From Xylocopa sonorina (Eukaryota; Arthropoda; Insecta; Hymenoptera; Apidae), in assembly GCF_050948175.1 (NCBI RefSeq), contig NC_135198.1:10119001-10183000 (forward strand): 64,000 bases of DNA, read 5' to 3'. Shown one piece after another: positions 40,976 through 52,902 of the stretch. The position numbers and the translations under genes are program-made. Numbering within the stretch: position 1 is the stretch's first letter; every line of letters starts with the position of its first letter. The notes beneath the pieces are model-generated. The model saw only the letters and a program-made list of their open reading frames with translations. It was not told the origin of the DNA and searched no databases.

Positions 40976-43900
40976 CCTCCTCCGCCTCGTTCTCGCCGGT
41001 TTAACATCGTCGACTCATGTTCGAAACTCGCCTCGTGGTAATATCACGGCTGCTCGCCCATCTATTGTAACAGCCGACCGTCACGAATCCGTCGTTTCGG
41101 AAGGCCCTCATCCGTGTAAAAGCCTCGACGATTCGCCGCTAATTATGAGTAACGACAGCCTTTAACGCGCCGCGGCACGGCAACCCCTTTCACGTAGACA
41201 CCCCTGGCGCCCTATTATTTTTTTCGCTACAATTTCTCCGACTGCCTATTTCAGACGCAAGTTGTTAGCGAGATTTCGGTTAGGAGGGGCCGCACGTTAA
41301 CGCCGACGTACCGTTAAAGCTGCATCCATCGCGTTTCAAGCGACGATCGTGCCATTGAGCTTTCCGTACATATGGAATTGGCGAACAGTATCTTACACCA
41401 CTGTGCATTTATTAATTTAATGTCCTACTTCCTCTTTCCCTCTGACGTTTAAAGTCTTCTAGTTCGAGGAAACTAGCGGTTTCCAGCAGTCATTTTTCAC
41501 CTGGCACGCCTAACTAGCATCGTACACGAAACACATAAAAAGCAGATCTTCGTTTCCATCACACAGCGAAGGAACATGGTATTCAGCTGCTAACGTGGTC
41601 AATTATCCCTCCGTTTCTTCCACCCTTCGCTCGAGTATCCGCGGAAAATCCGCGAAAAGCTTCTCCGTCGCGCGTAGCGATATTTAATCCGTGTAATCAG
41701 CGAGTTGACTCTCGCAGAAGCCACACGGCTAACGGTGGAATTAATTCAGGCTGGCAAATTTAATTACCGCTCGGCACGCTGGCAGGTGTTAGAGAACCAG
41801 TTGTCAGAGACAATTTACCGCATATTGGGTGTTCCGTGCGGTGTCTCCAGGAGAGGGGCCGTTCGCCGCCCACGCCACTAGAACGGATTCTAAATGCGGG
41901 CCCTGTGTGTCCCTGGAACGATACCTTGGTCCTCCGCTTATCGATCGACCGGCTCCGTGGAAGGATCCCAGGCCTAATCTCGACGGTGATCGCGATCGGG
42001 CTTAATGCGAGCTTGCGAGGCTTTACGAGCGCTCGTAAACCTGCCGCGCGATCGTCGACCGCTTTGCTGACTTACGGGCCGCGTAAAAATTAAGTGATTC
42101 CGCCTGCGGGCCTGGCTAACTGTGTCCCCGACTGCCGTCTTTTACACTCTGAGTAATGGCCAACTAAATTTATTAGAGAAACCCGTCGAATTAAGCGTGC
42201 GTTTACGCGCCTCGGTGAAGTGCCCCGCTCAGTTTCCCTGGTGTCGTGTAAATTCGGTGATAATTCCGCGACAGGTGAGAGAAAACGACACCGGCGTAGC
42301 TGCGCGACACTAAACGTCACTGATGCACGCGGATAAAGTTCGAAGGTACGTTTACGAGCGTCCGTGACGGTATCTGCTGAATTTTGACAGCGCTGCAACG
42401 ATTCCAAGATTGTGGTTCCGCGTCGAGCGAACCCCAGGGAACGATTCGGACATTGACGCTGTTTTGGGATACAGGACTTCATTGACACGTGCGACGCGAG
42501 CTTGAAGAGGATCGACCAATAAGTCAGAGTTTTTCGTGGAATTTTTAATGGGTGGTTTAAAAATTTGCTGAAACGGCGTACCAGCGATGATTCGCAGAGA
42601 GACCAATTAATAAAGAAATTCAACGAGCGTCGGTACAGCGTCCGATATCCCCTGGAAAACATTAAACGAGCGTCTTTCCAAGAGGGTACGCTTCGACGAA
42701 GTTCCCTGAAAGACGCTGATCGCCTTTCATCCAAATCGCGTTACAGCGACTCGTTTCCAACGAGTCGGCGAAAATCTCCGCGGCTATTGAGTGGGTCGAG
42801 GGGCGGAGAGGAGGGGAAAGTTTCTCAAGGAAAGGTTCCTTCCTCAAAGGGAGAGACCGCGGCGTTCTTCGAGGGGTTCGACGAAGAATTCCGCGAGCGA
42901 ACGCCGCGGCCAGACGAGGCGGAGGAAAAATCTTGCGCGGTCAATCGAGCCTCTGATCCGTATTACTATGGACGAAAACGAAGCGCGGCAATAACCGCGA
43001 GGGTTTTCCGCGAGCCGATTTCCCTCGTTCGCCACCCCTCCCTCCGTCCGTTGCTAGATCCATTCATACCTGCGGCCAGTCAGCAAGTTTGAAATTACAT
43101 CGGCTAACGAACCCGCCCACGCCACCCTTGTCTCTATATCCGCCATTCGGCATACTGGCTCTCTTTTATTTTATTTCCCTTTTCCCTTCTTTTTTATCCA
43201 TTCACGGGCGCGAGCAACGATGAAAAACGAACGAATTTCCGAACTTTATTCGAATCGACGTCTCGTTCGACGTTTCTCTTTGTCGAGCGAATAAACCAAC
43301 CCTCCGCTCTGCCCGCGGAAGGGGGCGCAGCGCAATTTTCGGCGTTTCTTTTTCCTCGTGGAAAAGGAATGCGCGCCGTTAGACGCGGCGAGGACGAGAT
43401 TCGCTTTCCGTGCTCAAAAACGAACGGACGAGGGAAACATTCTGAGAGAATGGAATCGACGACTGGATGAAGGAGTCAGGAGGAACTGGAAGGGAAGGAA
43501 ACGTTTGTTTCGCGACGGTGACGAAAGGGGTGGTTCCCTCGTTGCTTCCGCATGCGACGTCTCCTGCGAATTCTCCTGTACAAGCTCGCCACCAACACAA
43601 AAACCACCCCTAATATAAATAAATTGAAATTCGCTCCAACATATACAAAAAAATCTCAAATTTGTTCAAAGGTGAACGACGTTTCAAATTCCAACGATCC
43701 AACCCCTCGAGTCGCCGCGTAACCGCGTGGTTCGCCACTTCCGAGCCTCCTCTGCCGGTTCCCACCGCAAAAAATCGCTGGTGGAGACACACGTGCGCGT
43801 GCAGAGGGAGCAGTCGCATCTGTTGTCGGTTCGTTCCGGGCGCGAATCGCTCGCGAGATCGGGCGAGTGCCCTCGAAACAATTTATGCTGCCGGGCGAGC

Positions 43901-45072
43901 GTCCGACGTGCCTTATCTGCTCGCAACCTCCTCGCCGATAAGACGAGCTGGCGAACGGTCTCGCCCGCCGGACGGAAGAGGGAATGGAAGGGCACGGAAT
44001 CGAAGGACGTGACGTAAGTGCGTGTAGGAGCGGCTCTTTATCCTGTCGCCGGCAGACACGTCGGCTATGATTCTTAGAGATATCCCGATATCGCCAGGTT
44101 ATCGACATTTTAACTCGTTCCTTGTATCGAGGAAATATATCGATATTTACGCGGTATCGCGAGCAAAGGTAATCGATGATGAAGATATTCGGTGTCGAGT
44201 AGCATCTCATTCGCGTTTACTTGGATCGAAACGTCTCTAATGATTCCTGCGTCGCAGGACGAAGAAGGGCGACGCGATGTCGACGGGGGGTTGGCCGTGA
44301 ACGTTCCCCCGCGCTGCTTTTCGGGGGACGAAGTTACATTCGGTGGAATGGCCTTTCAGCCGAAGGTGATTCGTACGTTTCTGACAGATTCCGGGCCGCG
44401 GAACGATCGACGACGTCTTGTTAGGCGAGCCGTGGATCGTGGCAGCCGAGAAAACGGCTTTTACGGGCTTTTAATGATCGCCGTGGCTCAGTCGCGTTAA
44501 TTGGATTCCCGTGTCCAAGAGGAATCGGTGAAATTGCCGGTTATTTGTTGTCCGTCGCTCGGTGGCCCGCTCGTGGGTAAATCATGGCAACATTTGCGCG
44601 CGATTCCGCTCGATATCTTGCTTATGCGGAGGCGCAGCGGGTAGCCTCGCCTCGCTTAACGAGTATTTCGGATGAGGGAAGGATAATTGAAACATCTATA
44701 GTTACTCAGGCTACGTGTTCGTTATTTACACTCGAAACGAACTCCTCTCTTTTTTTTTCTCTCTTAATATATACGGTGTCTCGTTGAAAGCAGACTATCC
44801 AACGCAACTATCCGATGGGAAACTTGAGAAATTCCAAGCTCTTCCATTATTTCCTCGCGGAACCCACCCTCGTACCTCTCGAATCTTCGATCGTGGCGAG
44901 TTTCAGCGCGAAACAAAAGACACATCAGCCTCGTAGACCAGGCGCGGCGCTGTCTCGCGGAATCCGTCGGATAGCGCAGCTGCTATCAATCACCGACCGG
45001 TCTCTCGTAGGCGTGTCTCCGCGAGGGTTCCGCAGATTACGGTTACCGGAAAGGGCCGAGAAGGAACGCGCG

Positions 45073-45088
45073 AAAAAAAAAAAAAAAA
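45073..45088 (+). repeat. A16 homopolymer
   Basis: Run of 16 adenines followed by a purine-rich stretch to about 45110. No target-site duplication was noticed that would mark it as a retroposon tail. Confidence 0.85.
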
Positions 45089-45244
45089 GGAGAAAAAGGG
45101 AGGAAGAGGCGCACCGCTGAGGGGGTTGGGCGCAGGGTTGGACGGTTTATTTACGACGTTATTTCCGAGGAATTCAGCGCGCGCAGCCCGCGCGGTGGCA
45201 ATTTGGTCGCTCTGCCGTGTTGGTCGCTCGACGGGCCGATGTAA

Positions 45245-45264
45245 ATGCAAATACAAATGCATTT
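45245..45264. promoter_or_regulatory. Paired POU octamer-like site
   Basis: An exact ATGCAAAT at 45245-45252 is followed at once by AAATGCAT, giving a near-palindromic double site. POU-domain factors (Oct, Pdm/nubbin, Vvl classes) bind such octamers. Function here is inferred from sequence alone. Confidence 0.35.
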
Positions 45265-46327
45265 AAACCGGGCTCCCCTCTCACCCTCTAGCTCGCTCTG
45301 TCTTTCCTCTCCGTAACTGTACGCGTGCATATATATCCCTCACCCTTCCTCCCTTCGTTACAGGGCACACGGGGCCGTAACCGTTAATCCGTGCCGCAAC
45401 TAACCGCGTTCAAATGTGTACACGCCCGGGACACGTAGACCCGGGGACACGGACGATTCAACGAGAGCGAGGGAGCCTCTCTTCCGGGGCTCCTCTCGGT
45501 GTACACGCGGCGATGTCGCCTCTTCTTCTTCATTATATCAGGCGGCTGCGCGCACGACCGGTTATCCGCCTTTTCGCTGGGAACACCGATGCGCGCACCG
45601 CCGCAGGGAACCCGGCTAATTTCTCCCGGTGTAGTTTGTCATTTTAATTAGGCGTTTTAATGCCTTGTCCGCGCCGGCATCCGCGGACGCCACATTGAAC
45701 AAGTTGTCCGCCGCGAATCCCCGGCTCGCGGAACGGATATTCCCGGCCGCGGTGCGCGAGGAGTTCTTGTACGATGAGTCGCGCGGTTCCCGGAAAGATA
45801 TTTATGGCCGGTTTTCAGGTATTCCTTGAATTATCGGGGAGGTATCGGCGATGCTGGCGTCTGATGAATTATGGATCGAATTGTACGATATTTCGTTACG
45901 TAGCTGTTGATTTCTACAATTTTTTCTCGTCATCCCTTTTTTTATTCTCGAACCGTGAGCCTTGGCTGACTGGCAATGAGACATCGATGTAGTAAAGTAT
46001 ACAGAAATTTGTGTCGAATTCAGAGCGAAAGCTCTCGCATCGTAGTATCTTGTAATCTTAGTTCGTCGACGATTTTTTTCTACAGTCGTCGTTCGAAGAT
46101 CTCCCCCATCGCGGTTTCGGTTTCTCCCTCGTGCCGTTCCAGCGGCATTCAGCCGGTCGAAACAACGCGGAGGGAGCGCGAAACGGCTGATTGAATGCGG
46201 ATTCATTGAACGGCGAGTGGCAAAGTGTATTGATCGCGAACGAAGATAAATACGCGGCGCGGATACGGGAAACGATGAATTACTATTTTTCCGGCCGCGG
46301 CGTCGGCAAAGAAGCGCGATTTATCGT

Positions 46328-46490
46328 TTCGTATTCAACGGATTAAGCCGTCGTGCGGTGCCGCGGTTGGACCTCCGACGCGCAGCATGCAAATCCACGG
46401 TCCAGACCGTCGGGAAAGAATACGACAGGCGCGTCGCTTGAATGCCTCGAATGATAATACCGCTTTCATTGAGGAAACGCGTGCGCTCTT
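46328..46490 (+). repeat. Diverged local duplication, copy A
   Basis: Four blocks in this order recur in copy B: GGATTAAGCCGT (46340), GAAAGAATACGACAGGCGC (46414-46432), ATGATAATAC (46451-46460) and TTCATTGAGGAAACGCG (46465-46481). It contains an exact POU octamer at 46387-46394. No coding potential was recognised. Confidence 0.5.
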
Positions 46491-46987
46491 AGTTGCCTGC
46501 GAACGCGCCACCGTTTGAATACCAAATTAATACGGCCCGCGGAATGCCCGCCGACCGATTCAATGTTTCCCTCTATCTGTGCGAAAACGGGACGATGAAG
46601 ACCCTCTAACGGGCGGTACGTGGCTTTTGTATTAATTCCGCGCGTTTCTTTTTCAGTTTGGACTTGGTCCAGGATTTCCAGCTGAATCGTGTTCCTCCAA
46701 CAATGTTTTCAGAAAATTTCACGCGGCGTCAGATTGCCAAGCCTCCAAAAATACATTTCAATATCGCTTTTCGAAGCTACGCATTCCTCTAACCGATAAG
46801 GGGATGTATTAAAATAATATCGCAGGAAAATGGAGTCGACGATGGGCTTATCTCGGACACTCGAGCCTCGCCACTGGCTCGAATAATTCCAAAGACTCTC
46901 GAACGGTGAGTTCGAGGATGTTCGAGGGAACATGTCCGAGCACTTGAGCCGTGGCTGGTCCGGCAGTCGGACCGGGTATAATTTCTC

Positions 46988-47180
46988 GTTTGTATTCGAG
47001 GGATTAAGCCGTTCGTGGTATCGCGCGAGGTCTTGCTTACGGTCGCGCGGCCGTGCAGCTCTCGGCCGAGACGAAAAAATACGATAGCGCCGGGCTACCA
47101 CGCCGCGACCGCAACGGATGATAATACAATCGAGAGTTCCGCGGGATAAAAGGGGGATTCATTGAAGAAACGCGCTTAGT
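46988..47180 (+). repeat. Diverged local duplication, copy B
   Basis: The colinear blocks are GGATTAAGCCGT (47001), GAAAAAATACGATAGCGC (47073-47090), ATGATAATAC (47118-47127) and TTCATTGAAGAAACGCG (47158-47174). Spacing matches copy A closely for the first three blocks, with extra bases before the last. Confidence 0.5.
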
Positions 47181-50100
47181 CACGAGCCAGCATCCCTCCC
47201 CGGCAGCCGCACAGGCGTTCGAACCGGCTGAACTGCACGTTATCGCATTTAAATACGCCACGGTGAAAGATACACTAATTCTAGTCACCCTTGCGCATTG
47301 TCTCGGATAAATTATAACTCGTTCCGGGGAAATTATTTGATACAGCATCGCGTTTTGCGATCCTCCTGGGTTCGCCCGGGGGTTGTAATATTTATTGTAC
47401 AGCAGAATCACAGGGGCGCGAGAGCCGTTGGTCGTTTTTGCCGGCCAAGATTATTCTAAAACTGATATCCACGCGCGCGCTACATGCCACGCTAATGTCC
47501 GCATGAATCGTCCCTTCGAAATACTCGGCTTTATCTACGCGCGGTTAGTAACTTCCAGCGACACCTTCATTTCACATACACCAGAACTAATCTATCGAAG
47601 AATCGGCGACCAGGTGGTCGTCGTCGCGAAGGTGCTCGAGAAACCACAAAGGAAACTCTCCGCTCGACTCGCGAGGGACTCCTGGCGATCGAGCGGATCG
47701 CCGGGTTCCGGCAATCGGCAACGAGATGGCCGCGTCGGTAGACGGTCTTCTTCGGTGGAGTGCACGGAGGGGTCTGGATCAGGTCGCGTCCTATCTGCTA
47801 ACAAGATCAAGGGGCCCGATCTGGCCGTCTCCTCGAGGCCTCGATACACGCCACACGACGTGTCTGCGTTCGAGGTAACAAGAGCGTTATCGAGCACCCA
47901 CCCCCGTGCGGCGGCCTCTTATGGAAACGCGGCCATGCGTCCGGGCGTCCTACACGTACAGCGGGGGTGTGCGCTCCCTTTCCTCGTGGTTCCCTCCTTC
48001 TTCGACTCTCGCGGCCCCGTCGTTCCGCTCCGTTTCTCACCGCCCGTGGCCGCCTCTTTGTCGCTGTGTTCCACGTCCGTGGCCACGGCCAAGATTCGAG
48101 CTGGATCCGATAGCGCGACGACAACGATATCGATACCGACGGTAACAAAGCCAGCGATTTATGGCGGCGATTTATTGCCGTATTTATAGCGGCACCTCCA
48201 CCAGCCGCTCGCTGCATGCGCCCAGAGCGGACCGGCCGTTCAAGTCCGCGCCGGGCGCGTTCGGTTGCACCGCGATAAGGGAATGCAATTTTTGGGACAA
48301 CCGGAGACGAGCCTCCGAACGAGGTTACCGTCGAGACGCTTTGTTGGTCGAGCATAGGAGCCCAGCCAAGGAAATGACGTTGATAGTTTCGATTCTGTGG
48401 AACACGTCTGCTTTGACGGGGACCATGGGCCACGGATATTTCGCTCTTCGAGGCAAGAGAGTTCGAAAATGGCTCATTTTTCAGGGAACAAAGCGGAGTA
48501 AGTTGAGCGTCGCGATCTGTTCTGTGCATTTGCGATCTTGTCCGGCAACCTTCGATCTTTTTTCGCAAATGACCGGTCTTTCTGGAGTGCTGGAACTTCG
48601 GCAACATACGAGAATCCGAAACGATCGTTTAGTTCACGTCGAAAATCGTTCTATTCAAAGGATGACCCCATAAGATTCTATTCTTCGTCCGGTTCCCCGT
48701 CGTTCGTCAAACAGCTCGGTTGGAGCGCTTCCTCGGGGTTGTTCCTGATGTTTACGAATGGCGCGGTCCCGGGATTCGATTTTCATCAAGCCCACCCCAA
48801 GCTTTCAGCGACAGACCGCGCGAGCTCTCCGTGTGGCGAACGACGGACGATTCTTCAGCAGCCGAGACTAATCTTCGTGGCACGATGGACGGTACTTCAC
48901 TGTCACCGGTCGTGACAATACAATACCGGATCGTACGATCGCTGCTCCGTTTCTCTCGGTCGTCGCCTTTCATCTGTCAGCATCAGGTCGCCCGTTTCTT
49001 CCGATTATCCGCCTTCCTCCGGCCGCAACTTTTCGCGACTAACGACAGGGTAGCAATTATGAATGCACCGTGGAACGTCGTTTTATTTCGCCTTAATAAA
49101 TTAACAGCTATCGATATTCCTGTTACGCGAGCGATTGAATAAAAATTGCTTCCGCTCGGAGTGGCCCGTGCGCGAGAAAAATGTGGTTGGCAGACGGAAT
49201 TAATAGCGGGAATACTAGATCCTCGACGAAATCCAGATACCGCGGAAAGTATTCGAAAGCTGAAAAGAACGACCACCGGCTTCTCCGACCACCTCATTCT
49301 TTCCCTTCTTCCGTCAGATAAACGTTTTAAACTTCCCCCGTTTAATGCTCCTGCAGGCACATTAAATCCACTATCTGGCCGCGAATGTACCGCACATACG
49401 AAACCGGGTAGCGCATAAAATATCGAGCAGCGGGGGTAGGCGGCGATGGGGCACCCGCCCCGCGTTGGATCGTTGTAACGAAATGTACGGGGGAAAAATG
49501 TACGCCAGGAGTGTACGCGATGCAAAACGACCTCCGTCCGGCCGTAAGAACATTTATCTGGACGGTCGATTCCGCGGTGAGAAAGACCGTGGAACGTGGT
49601 CGTGCGCCCGTCGAGAGGGGTTGCTTCGAGAGGCGAGCCAGGGCGGACGAATTAGCATGCACGTGCACGGAACTTTAAAGTTCGAACCGCACGATGTGTG
49701 CAGTTCGCGAGACGTACCTGCGATACGTTAATACGATACGATGTTCAATAAAGTGGTGGGCCCCCGATTAGATCGTGGCTGGCGCCCGAGAAACGTTCGA
49801 GGAGGAACGTGGAAGAGCGAGAGAGGTGAGCGCTGAAGCGGGTGCTTGCTCTCTACCCGGGGACCAGATTAAAAATGAATATTCATGGCCACGCCTATTA
49901 AAATATAACGCGGATCGATTAACTGTTTGCGGTTCAATTTATTTCTGTCGCCCCGTATCGATCGATCGACTGCTACTTTTTTTTGGGGGGAGGATATGCA
50001 TTCTTTTGGCTGGTTGATTTAAACGAGAGGACACGGTGTTCCATCGAGAGGCACCCTCTCGTGCGTACACGCGTGAAATTGAGTATACGCATCCGTTTAC

Positions 50101-50296
50101 GGTTGGAATATGGAAATATCGTAAAAATAATAACGACAATTTTTCTGCCACGGTATTAATTAACTTTTTATAGAATATTTCACGTTCAAACGTTGAAACG
50201 TTCGAGGTGTGCGTTTATAAGCGTACGTACTTCCAAATAATTAATTGTAAACACACCGTTTTCCTATAACTTCCCGTATCTTTCCGGATTAACTGC

Positions 50297-50313
50297 GGGG
50301 GGGGGGGGGGGGG
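50297..50313 (+). repeat. G17 homopolymer
   Basis: Seventeen consecutive guanines. Such a run can form a G-quadruplex and is also a typical place for assembly length errors. Confidence 0.9.
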
Positions 50314-52831
50314 ACTGTATAATCGCAGTGGCTCCATTAATATCGCGACGTTTCATCGCGTAAGACCGAGTCGGGGCCAGATTCAAGTTGGAGCGGAGCT
50401 ACTAGAGTAATCAAACCGGATTAGCTTCCACTCGACGTTCCACGCCGCGGCCAATAGTTCCCAAGATAATCGACACCCCGTCTAAATTGCGCGTGGAAAC
50501 AAAAGCTGGCCGCGGGCGTAATTAATCTTGCCCGTCACGAGCTACCCGGCTACGCGGGCCAACAAGATACTCCGCGGTGTCTCGTCTAATCGATTACAGC
50601 CGGTGAACAAAAGCGAAACACCAACAAGGGTTGGAGGTTCCTGGCGCGGGCGTAGGTAAGGGTGGCGGTGAAAAAGTTTCACGAGGCGATAGCGATCTTC
50701 GAAGGGTGGCCGCCTCGCGCGCACCCCACCAAGATCCCCGCGACGCTCGTGACGATCTTTGAAAAATTGCCACAGATAAACGCGCCCTGCCCGCTAATTA
50801 TATTCCAAACAACCGCCCCCGAAACTCCTCCTCCTCCCTGGAACGCGAGCCAGTCGACCTGCCCAGCCGGTTAACCCCTGAACCGAATTTTTTATCCACC
50901 GTACGAAAAGAGCGCAAAAGAGGAAAAAGGAGAACGGAGAAGAATCACTTTATCGTTGCCTCGGGGCCCCTCGAACGAGCGTGGAGAACCGAGCGGGCCG
51001 CGCGAATCGAATCGGGACCCCGTTTCTTATCCCCGGGCGAAGCGACGCGGTCATTAAGGCGGTAATCGCGGTTGCGCCGGTCTCCGCCGCCCTTTTTTCC
51101 CTCTGTTTCCCCTTTCACGGGGCCACGTCGGTCGCGTGAACCCGCCATAAATCGTCGACGAAGCCGATAGTTCGCCTCGCCACCATGGCAATGACGTACG
51201 ATCGACGCGGGCCATAACTTAAGGCGGAATCAAAAGCCGATTACCCGCCTTCTGTCCGCCGCACTCTCCTTCTCTCTTCCACGTGGCCCTCGAGCGACCA
51301 CCTCTTGCTTCTTCGGCCTCGTCGAGCCTCGCGCCCTTCCGCGCCCAACCCGTGGATCCCCCTCCCTCAAACCCCGCCGCACGTCCGCTCGACACGGTGG
51401 TGCAATTTATCGTATTAACAAATTACCCTCTCGCCTTCGCCTGCTTCTCTTAATGTATGCGCGAGCTCAGACACCGGCCGACACTTTCTCTCCTCCGATC
51501 CCCGCGCGATTCCGCGCGAGCTCTGACCTTTCGCGAGGATCCATGATCCTTCGACTCGACTGCCGGGCGCAGCGCGAAGATCTGGGTTAAGCGTCCCGTT
51601 TTTTCGATTTAGAACCCCGTGTTTTATCGCCTTTTGTTCGAGATGCTCGCCTCTGAGCGTTGCTCGAAAGGTATGCTAGGATACTCTTCGAAAGATCAGC
51701 TGAAAAGGTCTACGTTTTAATTAATGCTGTCACAACAGAATTCTCTCGTTCGTGGAATTCTACTCTGCACCTTGTCGATGGTTCTGTACTGTTATCCAGC
51801 ATTGTTTAAAAACGCAACAGTCTTTTTCACCCGGAGAAAGCAGGCAGCTAAAAACTTTCGCGTAACGTTTCTACAATGTGGCTGAACAAAATTTCCATTC
51901 CGACCAGGATCACGATATCCTCGCGTAGACGCGTACAATGTGGAAAAAAACTTGGGGGAGAGAGAAAAAGCCGGAATGGGAGGACGACGGAAGACTAGAT
52001 GCATATCGGCTGGTGGTATGACACGGTAGACCTAGATTCGAATCTCGAGCAGGTCCCCGGGGGCCTTTTCTACCCTTTTTCCACGGGCGTACACGTGTAA
52101 CAGTCGCGGTGGACAGATGTATTGCGCGTTCTCGTACACAAATCTTCGTCCTGTGCTCGGTTGATCGCGCAACTGATTGCTGTCACGAGCTGAACGAGCC
52201 GGCTCGCAATCGGCTCCGCCAGTCCTCGTGTGTATTGCTCGAGCCGATCCCGTGACAGACGGTAGACAAAAGCCGGCGAAACACCTCGCGGAATAATCGA
52301 TCGGCAAGACCTCGTCTACGCAATGATTCTTGCGCGGTGTTATCCGACATCTATCCGGATCAAGCGATAAGGATCGGTTAATTACGCCAAGTGAACGGTA
52401 ATTAAAGTGTCAGTGGGCTGTGGCCACTGTTGGAAATCTTACTCTATCGTTTTAATTATCAGAAATGAGGTCTCGCGCCAGTTTCAGAGACGTTTCTAGC
52501 ACAGTCGTCAAATGGATTGCTTCTCGTGTATTTTTCTGCAGAGAGATCGGCGAGTCTTACATCTGAATGCATACCACGTGTACATTTCGATCGCGACGAC
52601 AATCCTAGAATATTCTTGGTGAACGCGGTGAAACGTAGCGCGTCTGCTGACCACTTTACGACGCTGTCGCGGCACACCGTGAAAACGATCAAAACGAGCT
52701 GCGGGGAGAATCATCGAGCCGCGTAGCTGTAAAGTTCGCTTAATTAAGCGAACCAGGGATTAAATTTCCGGCCTGGGGGCCAATTTTCCCGCGGAATCGT
52801 CATTTATCGGCCGCGGGGCCGCCAGAGCGTT

Positions 52832-52902
52832 ATGCAAATCGCGCGGCGCGCATAATTCAGCTCGCCGGCTCGCGGATTAAAGCCGGGCGTTCCCATGCAA
52901 AT
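52832..52902 (+). promoter_or_regulatory. Two direct POU octamers
   Basis: Exact ATGCAAAT at 52832-52839 and 52895-52902, same orientation, 63 bp apart, inside GC-rich DNA where AT-rich octamers stand out. Candidate enhancer element; no functional evidence. Confidence 0.35.

Larger units (their letters stand above)
39001..47500. other. Gene desert, part 3
   Basis: This section holds an orphan exon-like segment at 39015-39121 (+), a (GA)6 tract at 39502-39514, a T18 run at 40958-40975, an A16 run at 45073-45088, and POU octamers at 40427, 45245 and 46387. A strong acceptor sits at about 46653 and a diverged duplication covers 46328-46490 and 46988-47180. Frames such as 42090-42734 (-) and 43656-44210 (-) are composition artefacts. 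Confidence 0.45.

Noticed and set aside
47395..48607. Two overlapping long frames, 264 codons (+) and 266 codons (-)
   Set aside because: They are antisense to each other, Arg/Ser/Pro-rich, without domains or splice context. GC-rich DNA makes stop codons rare on both strands.
52020..52060. tRNA B-box-like GATTCGAATCT
   Set aside because: It is a simple palindrome; no A box, acceptor stem or T stem can be drawn around it. A similar match near 15140 (-) fails for the same reason.
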